DNA from: JAZDEY01 sp043808325 [NCBI: Candidatus Eiseniibacteriota bacterium]
GTDB taxonomy: Bacteria; Arandabacterota; Arandabacteria; Arandabacterales
Direction: 5' to 3'
Length of the DNA stretch: 45,880 bases
Assembly: GCA_043808325.1 (NCBI GenBank)
Contig: JAZDEY010000036.1
Span: forward strand, 1-45,880
Shown here: piece by piece, positions 17,288 to 27,072 of the stretch
Numbering within the stretch: position 1 is the first letter of the stretch
How the letters are laid out: every line of letters begins with the position of its first letter
Position numbers and translations under genes: made by a program
Notes under the pieces: model-generated
What the model was told of the DNA's origin: nothing
Database searches by the model: none
Seen by the model: only the letters and a program-made list of their open reading frames with translations

Positions 17288-18478
17288 TTGAGACTGGGTT
17301 ACTTCGATTGCTTTGCCGGAGCAAGCGGGGACATGATACTTGCCTCCCTTTTCGATGTTGGTCTTGACGGCGCCATCTTGAAGGATGGCTTGCGGCAACT
17401 CGGCATCCGCGGCATCGAGATCACCTCCAAAGATATAGTCAAGAAAGGCATACGGGCAAAGTCCTTTAGCTTCGTCTGTGATGGCGGTCCCAAGACCGGA
17501 ACCTTCAAAGACATTGTAGCTGCCATCGAGGCAAGCAGTCTGGGAGATCGGGTCAAGGCGCAGTCGATTCAGGCGTTTGACGTCCTGGCGGAGGCCGAAG
17601 CCAAAATCCATGGTACGGACAAGGCCGGGGTTCATTTTCACGAAGTGGGTTCGATCGACTCGGTGGTGGATGTGGTGGGCAGTTTCATCGGATTCGATGC
17701 CCTCGGCCTGGACGAGCTCGTTGTCTCACCGCTGGCCCTCGGAACGGGTCACATCGAATGCGAACACGGCATCCTGCCGTCCCCTGCGCCTGCCACTCTG
17801 GAGATTGCCAGGGGTCTGCCGGTCAGAGGGTGGCAATTGGATGGCGAGCTCACGACCCCGACGGGTGCGGCTATACTCAGGGTTGGCGCCTCGGCCTTTG
17901 GGCCGATTCCCGCGATGACGGTGACGGGCATCGGCTATGGCGCCGGCACCCGTGATCTCCAAGGCATCCCGAACGTGATAAGGTTGGTGGTGGGGGAAGC
18001 CGCCGGCTGCGAGGGCTCGGCTCTGGAACGTGACAGGGTTACCGTCCTCGAGACCAATATCGACGACATGAACCCGCAATTCCTTTCCCATATCTACGAT
18101 GATCTCTTTGCCGCAGGTGCGCTGGATGTATGGGTTGAGAACGTCCTGATGAAGAAGGGGAGACCGGGCTTCCTACTTGGCGCACTTGCCGCGGGCCAGG
18201 ACGTGCCTCGGGTGGCAGGCTCGATGCTCTCAGGGACTACGTCGTCCGGGGTGAGACTGAGAGACGTCGACAGGGTGAAACTGCCCAGGCGCATCGTGGA
18301 AGTCCCGACCAGGTTCGGCGCCGTTAAGGTCAAGGTGTTCTCGATAGGCTCGCGAGAGCGCTGCGCGCCGGAGTACGACGACTGTCTTAGAGTGGCGAAA
18401 GCGCAAGGCGTGCCGGTATCGGACGTTGTTGAGGAAGCCAAGTATGTGTTCCGGAAGACGTTCCCCCCGGGCCAATAA
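17288..18478 (+). CDS. larC: nickel-pincer cofactor biosynthesis protein LarC
   Basis: A 396-residue protein that inserts nickel into the pincer cofactor precursor using CTP. The start is TTG, after GGGGGAAGAGG. The N-terminal part begins LGYFDCFAGASGDM, the family signature, and VHFHEVGSIDSVVDVVG follows. The second part has LETNIDDMNPQ and VLMKKGRPG. In Lactiplantibacillus plantarum LarC is made by a programmed frameshift; here both parts lie in one uninterrupted frame. LarE, the sulfur-transfer enzyme of the pathway, is not in the window, nor is a LarA-type racemase. Confidence 0.94.
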   Translation: MRLGYFDCFAGASGDMILASLFDVGLDGAILKDGLRQLGIRGIEITSKDIVKKGIRAKSFSFVCDGGPKTGTFKDIVAAIEASSLGDRVKAQSIQAFDVLAEAEAKIHGTDKAGVHFHEVGSIDSVVDVVGSFIGFDALGLDELVVSPLALGTGHIECEHGILPSPAPATLEIARGLPVRGWQLDGELTTPTGAAILRVGASAFGPIPAMTVTGIGYGAGTRDLQGIPNVIRLVVGEAAGCEGSALERDRVTVLETNIDDMNPQFLSHIYDDLFAAGALDVWVENVLMKKGRPGFLLGALAAGQDVPRVAGSMLSGTTSSGVRLRDVDRVKLPRRIVEVPTRFGAVKVKVFSIGSRERCAPEYDDCLRVAKAQGVPVSDVVEEAKYVFRKTFPPGQ

Positions 18479-19247
18479 GCATACGCTCTATCGGTGTGTG
18501 CGGGCGAGAATCCCGGTAGTTCTCACGCTGGTTATCCTCGCCCTGATCCTTTCCTGCCAGAAACCGCCCGCCTACAAGGTAATGGCTGCTCGCGAGGGAT
18601 ACACCCATGTTATCTCCAAGGGGGAGACCCTGGAGTCGATCGCCGAGAAGTACTACGGCACCAAGAGCCTCGGCAAGGCGATCGGTGAGTACAACAAGAT
18701 GGATCCTCTTCAGCCGATCGAACCCGGCATGACCCTGATCATTCCTTTCGACGCGAGCGAAATCATCAAGATAGCCAAGACCAACGAGGGTTACGTCTCA
18801 TATAACCGTGGGACGATGCTCGCGAGGACAGGGCAGTATCAGGAAGCGCTTCCCTTCCTTGAGAAGGCGGTGGAGAATGACCCCTCAAATGCCGATGCGT
18901 GGTACAATCTGGCGGTCACCTATCAGAAGATTGACCGGCCTCAAGAAGCGCTCCCGATCTTTGAGAGACTCCTTCGGAGTAGCCCGACCGACAAGACCTA
19001 CGGGTATGGGTACGGCTCCTTACTGAGGAAGCTCGGCAGGAAGAAGGAAGCGCTCGGCGCATTCAAGAAGGCGCTCGAGATTGACTCCCAGTACAGGGAA
19101 GCGCGTTACGCGCTCGCCCTGACCTTCGAGGATCTCGGCAAGGTGAAGCAGGCTCGAGAGGAGTGGGAGAGATACCTCGAGCTCGACCCCGACTCGGCCT
19201 GGGCTGAAGAGGCCAGGATTCATCTCGAACAACTCGGAGGCAAGTAA
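18444..19247 (+). CDS. LysM and TPR lipoprotein
   Basis: About 267 residues. A signal peptide with lipobox LILSC anchors it in the envelope. One LysM domain (HVISKGETLESIAEKYYG to LIIPF) should bind peptidoglycan. Three to four TPR units follow (KALEKAVENDPSNADAWYNLA-like spacing), used for protein assembly. Start choice: ATG 18444 has GAGGA upstream and overlaps larC by 35 nt but gives a long basic leader; GTG 18498 gives a canonical signal peptide without a clear ribosome-binding site. The combination suggests a cell-wall-bound scaffold, unrelated to nickel metabolism despite its location. Confidence 0.85.
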   Translation: MCSGRRSPRANKHTLYRCVRARIPVVLTLVILALILSCQKPPAYKVMAAREGYTHVISKGETLESIAEKYYGTKSLGKAIGEYNKMDPLQPIEPGMTLIIPFDASEIIKIAKTNEGYVSYNRGTMLARTGQYQEALPFLEKAVENDPSNADAWYNLAVTYQKIDRPQEALPIFERLLRSSPTDKTYGYGYGSLLRKLGRKKEALGAFKKALEIDSQYREARYALALTFEDLGKVKQAREEWERYLELDPDSAWAEEARIHLEQLGGK

Positions 19248-19254
19248 CGAGGCC

Positions 19255-20157
19255 GTGCTTGAAGTCCAGGATCTGCGGTTTGCCTACCCGGGCGAGGAAG
19301 CTACGCTGAGTGGCGTAACCTTCTCGCTCCCACCAAAGAAGAAGCTCGCGATCGTAGGTGAGAACGGAAGCGGCAAGACCACCCTTGCAAGACTGATGTG
19401 CGGGCTCCTTGAGCCGAGCGGCGGCGCCGTCACGGTCGACGCACTCGATACCCGCGATGCCGCAACGATCTATGAGGTGAGAAGAAAAGTCGGTATCGTA
19501 TTTCAGGACCCGGATGACCAGATCGTCGAGACCACGGTGGAGAGGGAGATCGGCTTCGGTCCCAGAAATCTTGGCCTCAGCCCCGACCAGGTGGACCAGA
19601 GGGTTGACCGGGCACTGGCGAGTTTTGGGATCGCGCACCTTAGGACGCGCTCCTGCCATCTGCTCTCTGCCGGGGAGAAGCAGATTCTTGCGGTCGCTTC
19701 CGTTTCGGTAATGGAACCCGACTACATCATCCTTGATGAAGCGACTTCACTGGTTGATGCCATGTCCAGGCGGGCTCTGGTCTCGGCAATCGAGCGGCTG
19801 CTCGGTGAGACCGGAGCGGGCCTGGTCTTTATAAGCATGAGGCTCGAAGACATCTGGATCTGCGACGAAGTGCTGTTTCTTAAAGGTGGGCTGGTGGCCT
19901 TCAGGGGGACCAAGGACGGCTTCCTCAAGTATCTGGTCGACCACCGGTACCCTCTCAGCGGGAGCGCGCTACTTCTAAGCAAGTTGGAGATGGGGATTCC
20001 GGGGTTCACCGCCGCTCTTGCCGAATTCGATTCACTCTCCGCGGACACCCTGGCATCAGTGCTCTCGGCCCTTCGCGGAACTCCGGGGAGGGATTCCGAA
20101 CGTGGTTCCTCGGGTGACGACGCAAGCGACAGCAAAGGCGGTAGCGGTTGGCAATAG
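19255..20157 (+). CDS. ECF-type ABC transporter ATPase, H-loop degenerate
   Basis: A 300-residue ATPase of the CbiO/EcfA family that powers energy-coupling-factor vitamin or metal importers. Walker A is GENGSGKTT (35-43), Q84 lies in the Q-loop VFQDPDDQ, the signature is LSAGE (137-141) and Walker B ends LDEA (160-163). The H-loop histidine is missing: the usual THD/E position reads SMR (194-196). The C-terminal tail of about 35 residues is Ser/Asp/Gly-rich. The start GTG follows CGAGG. The next ATPase overlaps by 10 nt, so the two probably form a heterodimer. Confidence 0.9.
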   Translation: MLEVQDLRFAYPGEEATLSGVTFSLPPKKKLAIVGENGSGKTTLARLMCGLLEPSGGAVTVDALDTRDAATIYEVRRKVGIVFQDPDDQIVETTVEREIGFGPRNLGLSPDQVDQRVDRALASFGIAHLRTRSCHLLSAGEKQILAVASVSVMEPDYIILDEATSLVDAMSRRALVSAIERLLGETGAGLVFISMRLEDIWICDEVLFLKGGLVAFRGTKDGFLKYLVDHRYPLSGSALLLSKLEMGIPGFTAALAEFDSLSADTLASVLSALRGTPGRDSERGSSGDDASDSKGGSGWQ

Positions 20158-20975
20158 TGATCAGAGATATCAGCTTTTCCTATTTCGACCAGCAGGTGAT
20201 CCGCGGGGTGACCGCCACTTTCGATCGGGGTTTGGTCCATCTTCTCCTGGGAGGTACGGGTTCCGGCAAGACCACGCTTGCACTGGTTCTTGCAGGTCTC
20301 GCTCGCCCTGTGCGGGGCAGCGTAATGGTTGATGGCTGCGACCCGGCCTCGGACCGGTTCGATCGCTCGGCCCTTCAGCTGGCCTTTCAGTTTCCTGAGG
20401 TTCAGATTTTTGAGACGACGGTGGTGAAGGAAATCCAGTATGGACTCAGGAATTTCGGCCTGGCCGGACCCAGGATGGAGGAGCGCCTCGATTGGGCGAT
20501 CGGCTGTGTCGGTCTCCCCAGGGCATTGCTTCCAAAGGATCCGGGCTCGATCAGCTTCGGCGAGCGCAGGAAGGTCGCGCTGGCAAGCGTGATCGCTCTT
20601 AAGCCCAAGTATCTCCTGCTTGACGAGCCGCTGGCCGGACTTGATTGGCACGGCCGACGGAACCTGGTGAATACGATCTTGAGGCTGAAGGATCACGGTC
20701 TCACCACCCTGGTCCTTACTCACGAGGCGGATCTCGTCGCCGAGATCGGCGACACGGTCTCGATCCTGGCTGGAGGCGCCATGGCCGGTCCCATGACGCC
20801 GGAGAGCTTCGTGGCCTCAGGCCCGTCGGCCGATGCCCTGGACCAGGCGAGGCACGATCTTCTGCCGGATTTCGCTTCGGCCTTGCATAAAATCAGCTCC
20901 CCCGGACACGCGATCGGCACGACTCCCTGGTTGATCGAGGATGTTGCTCGAGCGATGATCCGGGCAAAGATTTAG
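20148..20975 (+). CDS. ECF-type ABC transporter ATPase, second subunit
   Basis: A 275-residue ATPase. Walker A is GGTGSGKTT (35-43), the Q-loop is FQFPEVQ, Walker B is LLLDEP, and H192 in VLTHEAD is an intact H-loop. The signature reads ISFGER (135-140) rather than LSGGQ. It is paired with the degenerate ATPase upstream, overlapping it; TTG 20148 (after AGGCGG) or GTG 20157 could be the start. No EcfT transmembrane or S-component gene is seen in the window, so the transported substrate is unknown. The pyr leader begins right after its TAG. Confidence 0.9.
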   Translation: MAIVIRDISFSYFDQQVIRGVTATFDRGLVHLLLGGTGSGKTTLALVLAGLARPVRGSVMVDGCDPASDRFDRSALQLAFQFPEVQIFETTVVKEIQYGLRNFGLAGPRMEERLDWAIGCVGLPRALLPKDPGSISFGERRKVALASVIALKPKYLLLDEPLAGLDWHGRRNLVNTILRLKDHGLTTLVLTHEADLVAEIGDTVSILAGGAMAGPMTPESFVASGPSADALDQARHDLLPDFASALHKISSPGHAIGTTPWLIEDVARAMIRAKI

Positions 20976-20976
20976 C

Positions 20977-21003
20977 TTGCATTAGAACGGGCCGGCCGAT
21001 AAA
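20977..21003 (+). promoter_or_regulatory. weak candidate pyr promoter
   Basis: TTGCAT (20977-20982) and GATAAA (20998-21003) are 15 bp apart just upstream of the PyrR hairpin. The match is poor and the spacer short. If used, the transcript would start near 21009 with the hairpin almost at its 5' end. A GCCGGC at 20991-20996 could pair with the terminator stem if transcription starts farther upstream. Confidence 0.25.
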
Positions 21004-21013
21004 GTCGCCATGG

Positions 21014-21050
21014 TCTCCTTTAAACTAGTTCAGCGAGACTAGTAAGGAGG
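21014..21050 (+). promoter_or_regulatory. PyrR-binding RNA hairpin sequestering a ribosome-binding site
   Basis: The RNA can form a lower stem CUCCUU (21015-21020) with AAGGAG (21044-21049), a one-sided UAA bulge (21021-21023), and an upper stem ACUAGU (21024-21029) with ACUAGU (21038-21043). The apical part 21027-21040 matches the PyrR consensus ARUCCNGNGAGGYU at every position but two. The deviations (C to U at 21030, G to A at 21038) keep base pairs: U30 with G37 and U29 with A38. The hexaloop CAGCGA fits CNGNGA. The lower stem buries the AAGGAGG Shine-Dalgarno of the leader ORF. The consensus is from published PyrR work; PyrR binding here is inferred. The PyrR gene itself follows. Confidence 0.88.
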
Positions 21051-21054
21051 AAGG

Positions 21055-22642
<1,588 letters not shown>

Positions 22643-22659
<17 letters not shown>

Positions 22660-23929
22660 GGACGGACGAGTGATAGATCCCTCCCAGGGTATCGACGGCA
22701 TCCTGCATGTTCTTCTCAAGGACGGGCAGGTGGCGGAGGTCGGAAGCTCGATCGGGGCCGACGAGGCAACCGTGGTCGACGCCAAGGGGCTGGTGGTCTG
22801 CCCGGGCCTTGTCGACATGCACGTGCATCTTCGGGAGCCCGGCCGGGAGGACGAGGAAACGATTGAGACCGGTGCCCGAGCGGCAGTGGCCGGGGGCTTC
22901 ACCTCGATCGCTTGCATGCCGAATACCGAACCCGCGATCGAAGGCGATGAAGGTGTGAAGTTTGTGCTCGTGAAGGCGCGCGATGCCGGGCTCGCGAAAG
23001 TCTACCCGATAGCCGCCGCGACCAAAGCTATCAAAGGAGAGCTCCTGGCCGAGATAGGCGCCGCCATAGGCGCCGGTGCGGTCGCGATCTCGGATGACGG
23101 CATGCCTATCGGGGACTCATCGCTGATGAGAAGGGCGCTGGAGTATACCAGCATGTTTGGGAAGCCGGTCATATCTCACAGCGAGGACCCGGCCCTGAGC
23201 GGCCGCGGGGTTATGAATGAGGGGCGGGTATCAACCATCCTGGGCCTCAAGGGGATACCCAATGAAAGCGAGGAGGTGGCGGTCGCAAGAGACATATCTC
23301 TGGCGCGCCTGACCGGTGGCCGGCTCCACATCGCGCACGTTTCGACCGCGCGCAGTCTGGAATTCGTGCGGGAGGCAAAGGCACACGGGGCGAAGGTGAC
23401 CTGTGAGATCACCCCTCACCACTTCACCCTGACCGATGAGGCCGTGAAGACCTATGACACTAACACCAAGATGAAGCCTCCCTTGCGGGCCGAGCGTGAC
23501 GTTGCCGCCCTGCGGCACGCTCTTAAGACCGGGCTCGCCGATGCCGTTGCATCCGATCATGCGCCGCACTCCGAAGAAGAGAAGGACCAAGAGTATGATG
23601 CCGCCCCCTTCGGAATAGTCGGGCTGGAGACCTCGCTCGGGCTCACCCTGAATGAACTCTATCACCGCGGAATCATCACGCTTGTGGGCCTGGTTCGCCT
23701 GATGAGCACCAATCCTGCGCGAATCCTGGGACTCACTTCGGGCACGCTGAAGCCGGGCTCTCCGTCGGACCTGACCCTGTTTGATCCCGACAAGGAATGG
23801 GTGGTCGACGAGAGCAAGTTCCTCTCCGCTTCCCGCAACACACCATTTTCGGGCTGGCGGCTCAAAGGAAAGGCGGTTACTGTCATAGTGAACGGCAGGA
23901 TTCTTATGAGAGAGGGCGAGATGCTTTAG
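22643..23929 (+). CDS. pyrC: dihydroorotase (type I)
   Basis: A 428-residue zinc amidohydrolase closing carbamoyl aspartate to dihydroorotate. The metal motif is [10 protein letters not shown] (H60, H62). The type I signs are AISDDGMPI with Asp in place of carboxylated lysine, HSEDP, and [11 protein letters not shown] near the active site. The GTG start follows GGGGAG and overlaps pyrB by 17 nt. A GTG at 22625 lies within that ribosome-binding region and was not chosen. Confidence 0.96.
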
Positions 23930-23936
23930 GAGTGAG

Positions 23937-24578
23937 ATGATGGATGAGAAGAGCCTTTACTGGCAGAGCAAGCTCAAGAAAGTGAAGCAGGCGCTCGCCA
24001 AGAACGGCATGACGGCTCTGGTTACTGAAACAGGCGAGGAGGCGAGGCGCAAGGCCTTGTCCTTGATACCCAAACGGGCGGGTGTCGGCGTGGGCGGTTC
24101 GCGGACCGTGGCAGAGATCGGACTCCTTGAGGCTCTGCGGCGCGGAGATTACGGCCTCGTCGACCAATATGATCCGAAGCTCAGCAGGCAAGCCTCGCTT
24201 AAGGCGAGGAAAGACGGTACCCATGCGCCGTACTTCGTGGCGGGCTCGAACGCGATCACCGAAGACGGCAAGATCGTGAATATCGACGGTCTCGGCAACA
24301 GGCTTGCGGCCTTCTGCTTCGGGCCCGAGAAGGTGATCATCGTCGCCGGCCGCAATAAGATCGTTAAAGATGTAGCGGCCGCCATCGAGCGGGTCAAGAA
24401 CGTGGCGGCACCCATGAACGCAAGACGCTTCGGCGCTGCCACGCCCTGTGCGAAGACCGACAAGTGCAGCGATTGCGATTCTCCGGAGCGAATCTGTAAT
24501 CTCACGCTTATCATTGAGAAGCAAAGACAGCCGGGTAGGCTGACCGTGATCCTCGTCAACCAGGAGCTGGGATTTTGA
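23937..24578 (+). CDS. LUD domain protein in the pyr operon
   Basis: A 213-residue protein with the LUD (formerly DUF162) fold. Visible features: GVGGSRTVAEIGLLEALRRGDY, an RKDGTHAPYFVAGSNAITEDGKIVNIDGLGNRLAA segment typical of the family, FGPEKVIIVAGRNKIV, and a late cysteine group CAKTDKCSDCDSPERIC. Relatives include LutC-type lactate-utilisation proteins, but this one is alone, without lutA or lutB. Two ATG codons stand in tandem after AGGAG. It starts 7 bp after pyrC, and its function in pyrimidine synthesis is not known. Confidence 0.85.
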   Translation: MMDEKSLYWQSKLKKVKQALAKNGMTALVTETGEEARRKALSLIPKRAGVGVGGSRTVAEIGLLEALRRGDYGLVDQYDPKLSRQASLKARKDGTHAPYFVAGSNAITEDGKIVNIDGLGNRLAAFCFGPEKVIIVAGRNKIVKDVAAAIERVKNVAAPMNARRFGAATPCAKTDKCSDCDSPERICNLTLIIEKQRQPGRLTVILVNQELGF

Positions 24579-26239
24579 GCCTGGGCAAGACCTGGCGCGA
24601 TTCCGCGCGCCATCTCGCGGTTCTCGCCACCTTCATTCTGCTTGGTTCGTGCGCCTACTATAACATCTACTGGACGGCCGAGCAGGAGTACCGGAAGGCA
24701 GCGAGCGGGAAAGCATTTGCTGAGTTCTGGGACCCGTTCGCCCAGGAGAAGGCAACCGGCGAGAACCTTAAGAATGTCGATTCCTGCATCAAGCGATGTG
24801 GCAAGATTCTGTTGCTCTACCCGAAGAGCAAATGGGTGGATGATGCCCTGGTTCTCATGGGCAATTGCTTCGTCATGAAGGGCGAGTATGCGAACGCCCT
24901 CAGGAAATACGAGGAGCTTCTCAAGTTCTACCCATCAAGCGACTTCGCCGATGAGGCAAAGTACATGAAGGCCTACACCCACGTCCTCGAAGGCTCGACC
25001 GAGGAGGCTCTGGTTTTCCTTGAGACCCAGGCCGGCGGGATCAAGGGCAAGGAATGGCAGGAGCGGGTGGTTTTCCTGCTGGGCAGGATCTATCAGAAGG
25101 CGCCGGATTGCGACAAGGCGGTAGCGGATTTCGAGATTTATCTCAAGAGATTCCCCGGGGGGAGGAAGGCTGCCGACGTGACACTCGCGCTGGGCGATTG
25201 TCTCACCAAGATGGGCAGGCAGAGCGATGCCATAGGTTTCCTCGAGCCCCTTGCCAAGAGAGAGGACATGTCCGGCGCTATGGCATCCATCGAACTGGGA
25301 AGAGCCTATAGAGCACTGGGCCAGAACGAACGGGCTCTCGGTATCTTTCAGGGCCTTTCCGATAAATCCATGGTGGACAGCGCGAGGGCAAGAGCCAAGA
25401 TCGAGGCGGCGATCTCTCTGGACGATCTGGGCATGCCTCAAGAGGCTATAGGAGCCCTGTCAGTGGCCGACAGTCTCGGCAAGGCGAGTCTCGGGGTGGA
25501 AGCCCGGTATAGAATCGGACTGATCTATGAACAGCGGCTCGGCGATTTCGCCAAGGCCACCACATCCTATGACGAGGCTGCCAAGACTGCCTCGGATTAT
25601 GGCAGGCTCGCCTCGAAGCGAGCCGCAGCCCTGAAGGCAGTGAGCAAGTACGAGCAAGCCCTGTCGGACTCGACCGCGCAGGCTCTGAGCGGCCAGGCTG
25701 CAAATAGGTTCCTGCTGGCCGAGACCTATCTCATGGATCTAGGGTTGACTGCAAGGGCCGAGCGGCAGTTCAGGGTCTTGAGCGATAGCCTGTCCGTGAA
25801 CCCCTTCACCGCGAGATCGATGCTCGCGCTGGCGTCGTTGCTTGATGCCAGGGGAGATACTCTATCCAGAGGCTACTACAAAACGGTGATGGATTCCTTT
25901 CCCAATACGGTCTATGCCAACATCGCACGTGCGCGGCTTGCGCTCCCGCTCATGGATATCGTGGTCGCGCCCCCCGAGACATCCGCGGTTTCCGATACCA
26001 CGGCCGAAGGTTTCGTAGGGCCTCCGGTACTGCCTCCCGAGGAAGCTCTTCAGGGACCTCCTGAGTTGCCGGAGGAGGGTGCCGTCGGCCCGGCTCCGGG
26101 TGAGATCGGACCTCCAGACACAACTCTACCGTGGCGTCCCCCATTTCAGGACACGACCTCAAGAGACACGACGTATCTACCCGGGGATACACCTGTGGAC
26201 ACCACACGCTCGCCCGGATCGGAACGGGAAGGCCGATGA
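24575..26239 (+). CDS. TPR lipoprotein (BamD/YbgF-like) in the pyr operon
   Basis: A 554-residue envelope protein starting at TTG, which overlaps the LUD gene's stop as TTGA. Signal peptide with lipobox LLGSC (Cys26). Many tetratricopeptide-like helical hairpins cover roughly residues 60-450, including YPSSDFADEAKYMKAY and FPNTVYANIARARLAL, the spacing seen in BamD and CpoB/YbgF-type proteins. The last about 90 residues are rich in Pro, Thr and Asp and are probably disordered. A pure envelope protein inside a biosynthetic operon is unusual; the stop/start overlaps on both sides show it belongs to the same transcript. No partner can be named. Confidence 0.85.
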   Translation: MSLGKTWRDSARHLAVLATFILLGSCAYYNIYWTAEQEYRKAASGKAFAEFWDPFAQEKATGENLKNVDSCIKRCGKILLLYPKSKWVDDALVLMGNCFVMKGEYANALRKYEELLKFYPSSDFADEAKYMKAYTHVLEGSTEEALVFLETQAGGIKGKEWQERVVFLLGRIYQKAPDCDKAVADFEIYLKRFPGGRKAADVTLALGDCLTKMGRQSDAIGFLEPLAKREDMSGAMASIELGRAYRALGQNERALGIFQGLSDKSMVDSARARAKIEAAISLDDLGMPQEAIGALSVADSLGKASLGVEARYRIGLIYEQRLGDFAKATTSYDEAAKTASDYGRLASKRAAALKAVSKYEQALSDSTAQALSGQAANRFLLAETYLMDLGLTARAERQFRVLSDSLSVNPFTARSMLALASLLDARGDTLSRGYYKTVMDSFPNTVYANIARARLALPLMDIVVAPPETSAVSDTTAEGFVGPPVLPPEEALQGPPELPEEGAVGPAPGEIGPPDTTLPWRPPFQDTTSRDTTYLPGDTPVDTTRSPGSEREGR

Positions 26240-27072
26240 TATCCTCTTCAAGATCCAGAATCACAGGCAGCGAGCGGCTGCGGGACGGCTTCTATCTCCT
26301 GCGACTTGAAGCGCCCGAGATTGCGCAGGGCTGTGGCCCCGGCCAATTCGTGCTGCTGAGGGGACTTGGAGCGGATTGGCCTTACCTCAGAAGGCCTTTC
26401 TCAATCTACTCCTCCAACGGTGTGGGCGAGATCGAGATCGTCTACAAGGTTGTCGGCCGGGCGACCTCCATCATGTCTAAATCGACGGACGGCGAGTATG
26501 GGATCGTGGGTCCCCTGGGAAACGGATTCGCTCTTGGGGATAGCTCCGCCCGCACCATAGCGCTTGCGGGTGGGGCGGGCGTTCCGCCGCTGGTGTTCTA
26601 TTGTCGGGCATATGCCGGCGTGTTTGAGCATCTGACCCTGGTCGTAGGGGCAAGAACCAGCCAGGAGCTGCTGGTTCCCGTGGGACTGGCTGCCGAGGGC
26701 GTTGAGATACGACCGTACACCGAGGATGGTTCCAAAGGGACAAAGGGAACCGTGGTTGATGGCTTGGTCAAGTGGCTTGGTGAGAGCGCCGGCCACAAGC
26801 CTCCCGAGGCATGGACGCAGGCGGTACGCCCGAGGCACGCTGTCCAGGTCGTAGCGTGCGGCCCCAGGGAAATGCTGGCGCAAGTGGCCGCGATATGCGG
26901 TGAGGCCGGGATACCCTGCCAGGTAAGTGTTGAGGAGATGATGGCTTGCGGGCTGGGGGCCTGCCTGTCGTGCGCCGTGCCCCGCGCGGGTGGAGGATAC
27001 CGATATGCCTGTAAGGATGGCCCGGTATTCGACAGCAACTCAATCGATTGGAAACGATGGGTCGCCAAATGA
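26236..27072 (+). CDS. pyrK: dihydroorotate dehydrogenase electron transfer subunit
   Basis: A 278-residue ferredoxin-reductase-type subunit that passes electrons from PyrD to NAD+. FAD site RRPFSIYS (52-59), NAD site ALAGGAGVPPL (109-119). The [2Fe-2S] cluster ligands are C238, C243, C246 and C259 (C-x4-C-x2-C-x12-C). The ATG overlaps the TPR gene's stop as ATGA and follows GGAAGG. A longer frame reading back to 26131 is the TPR gene read out of frame. Confidence 0.95.
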   Translation: MISSSRSRITGSERLRDGFYLLRLEAPEIAQGCGPGQFVLLRGLGADWPYLRRPFSIYSSNGVGEIEIVYKVVGRATSIMSKSTDGEYGIVGPLGNGFALGDSSARTIALAGGAGVPPLVFYCRAYAGVFEHLTLVVGARTSQELLVPVGLAAEGVEIRPYTEDGSKGTKGTVVDGLVKWLGESAGHKPPEAWTQAVRPRHAVQVVACGPREMLAQVAAICGEAGIPCQVSVEEMMACGLGACLSCAVPRAGGGYRYACKDGPVFDSNSIDWKRWVAK

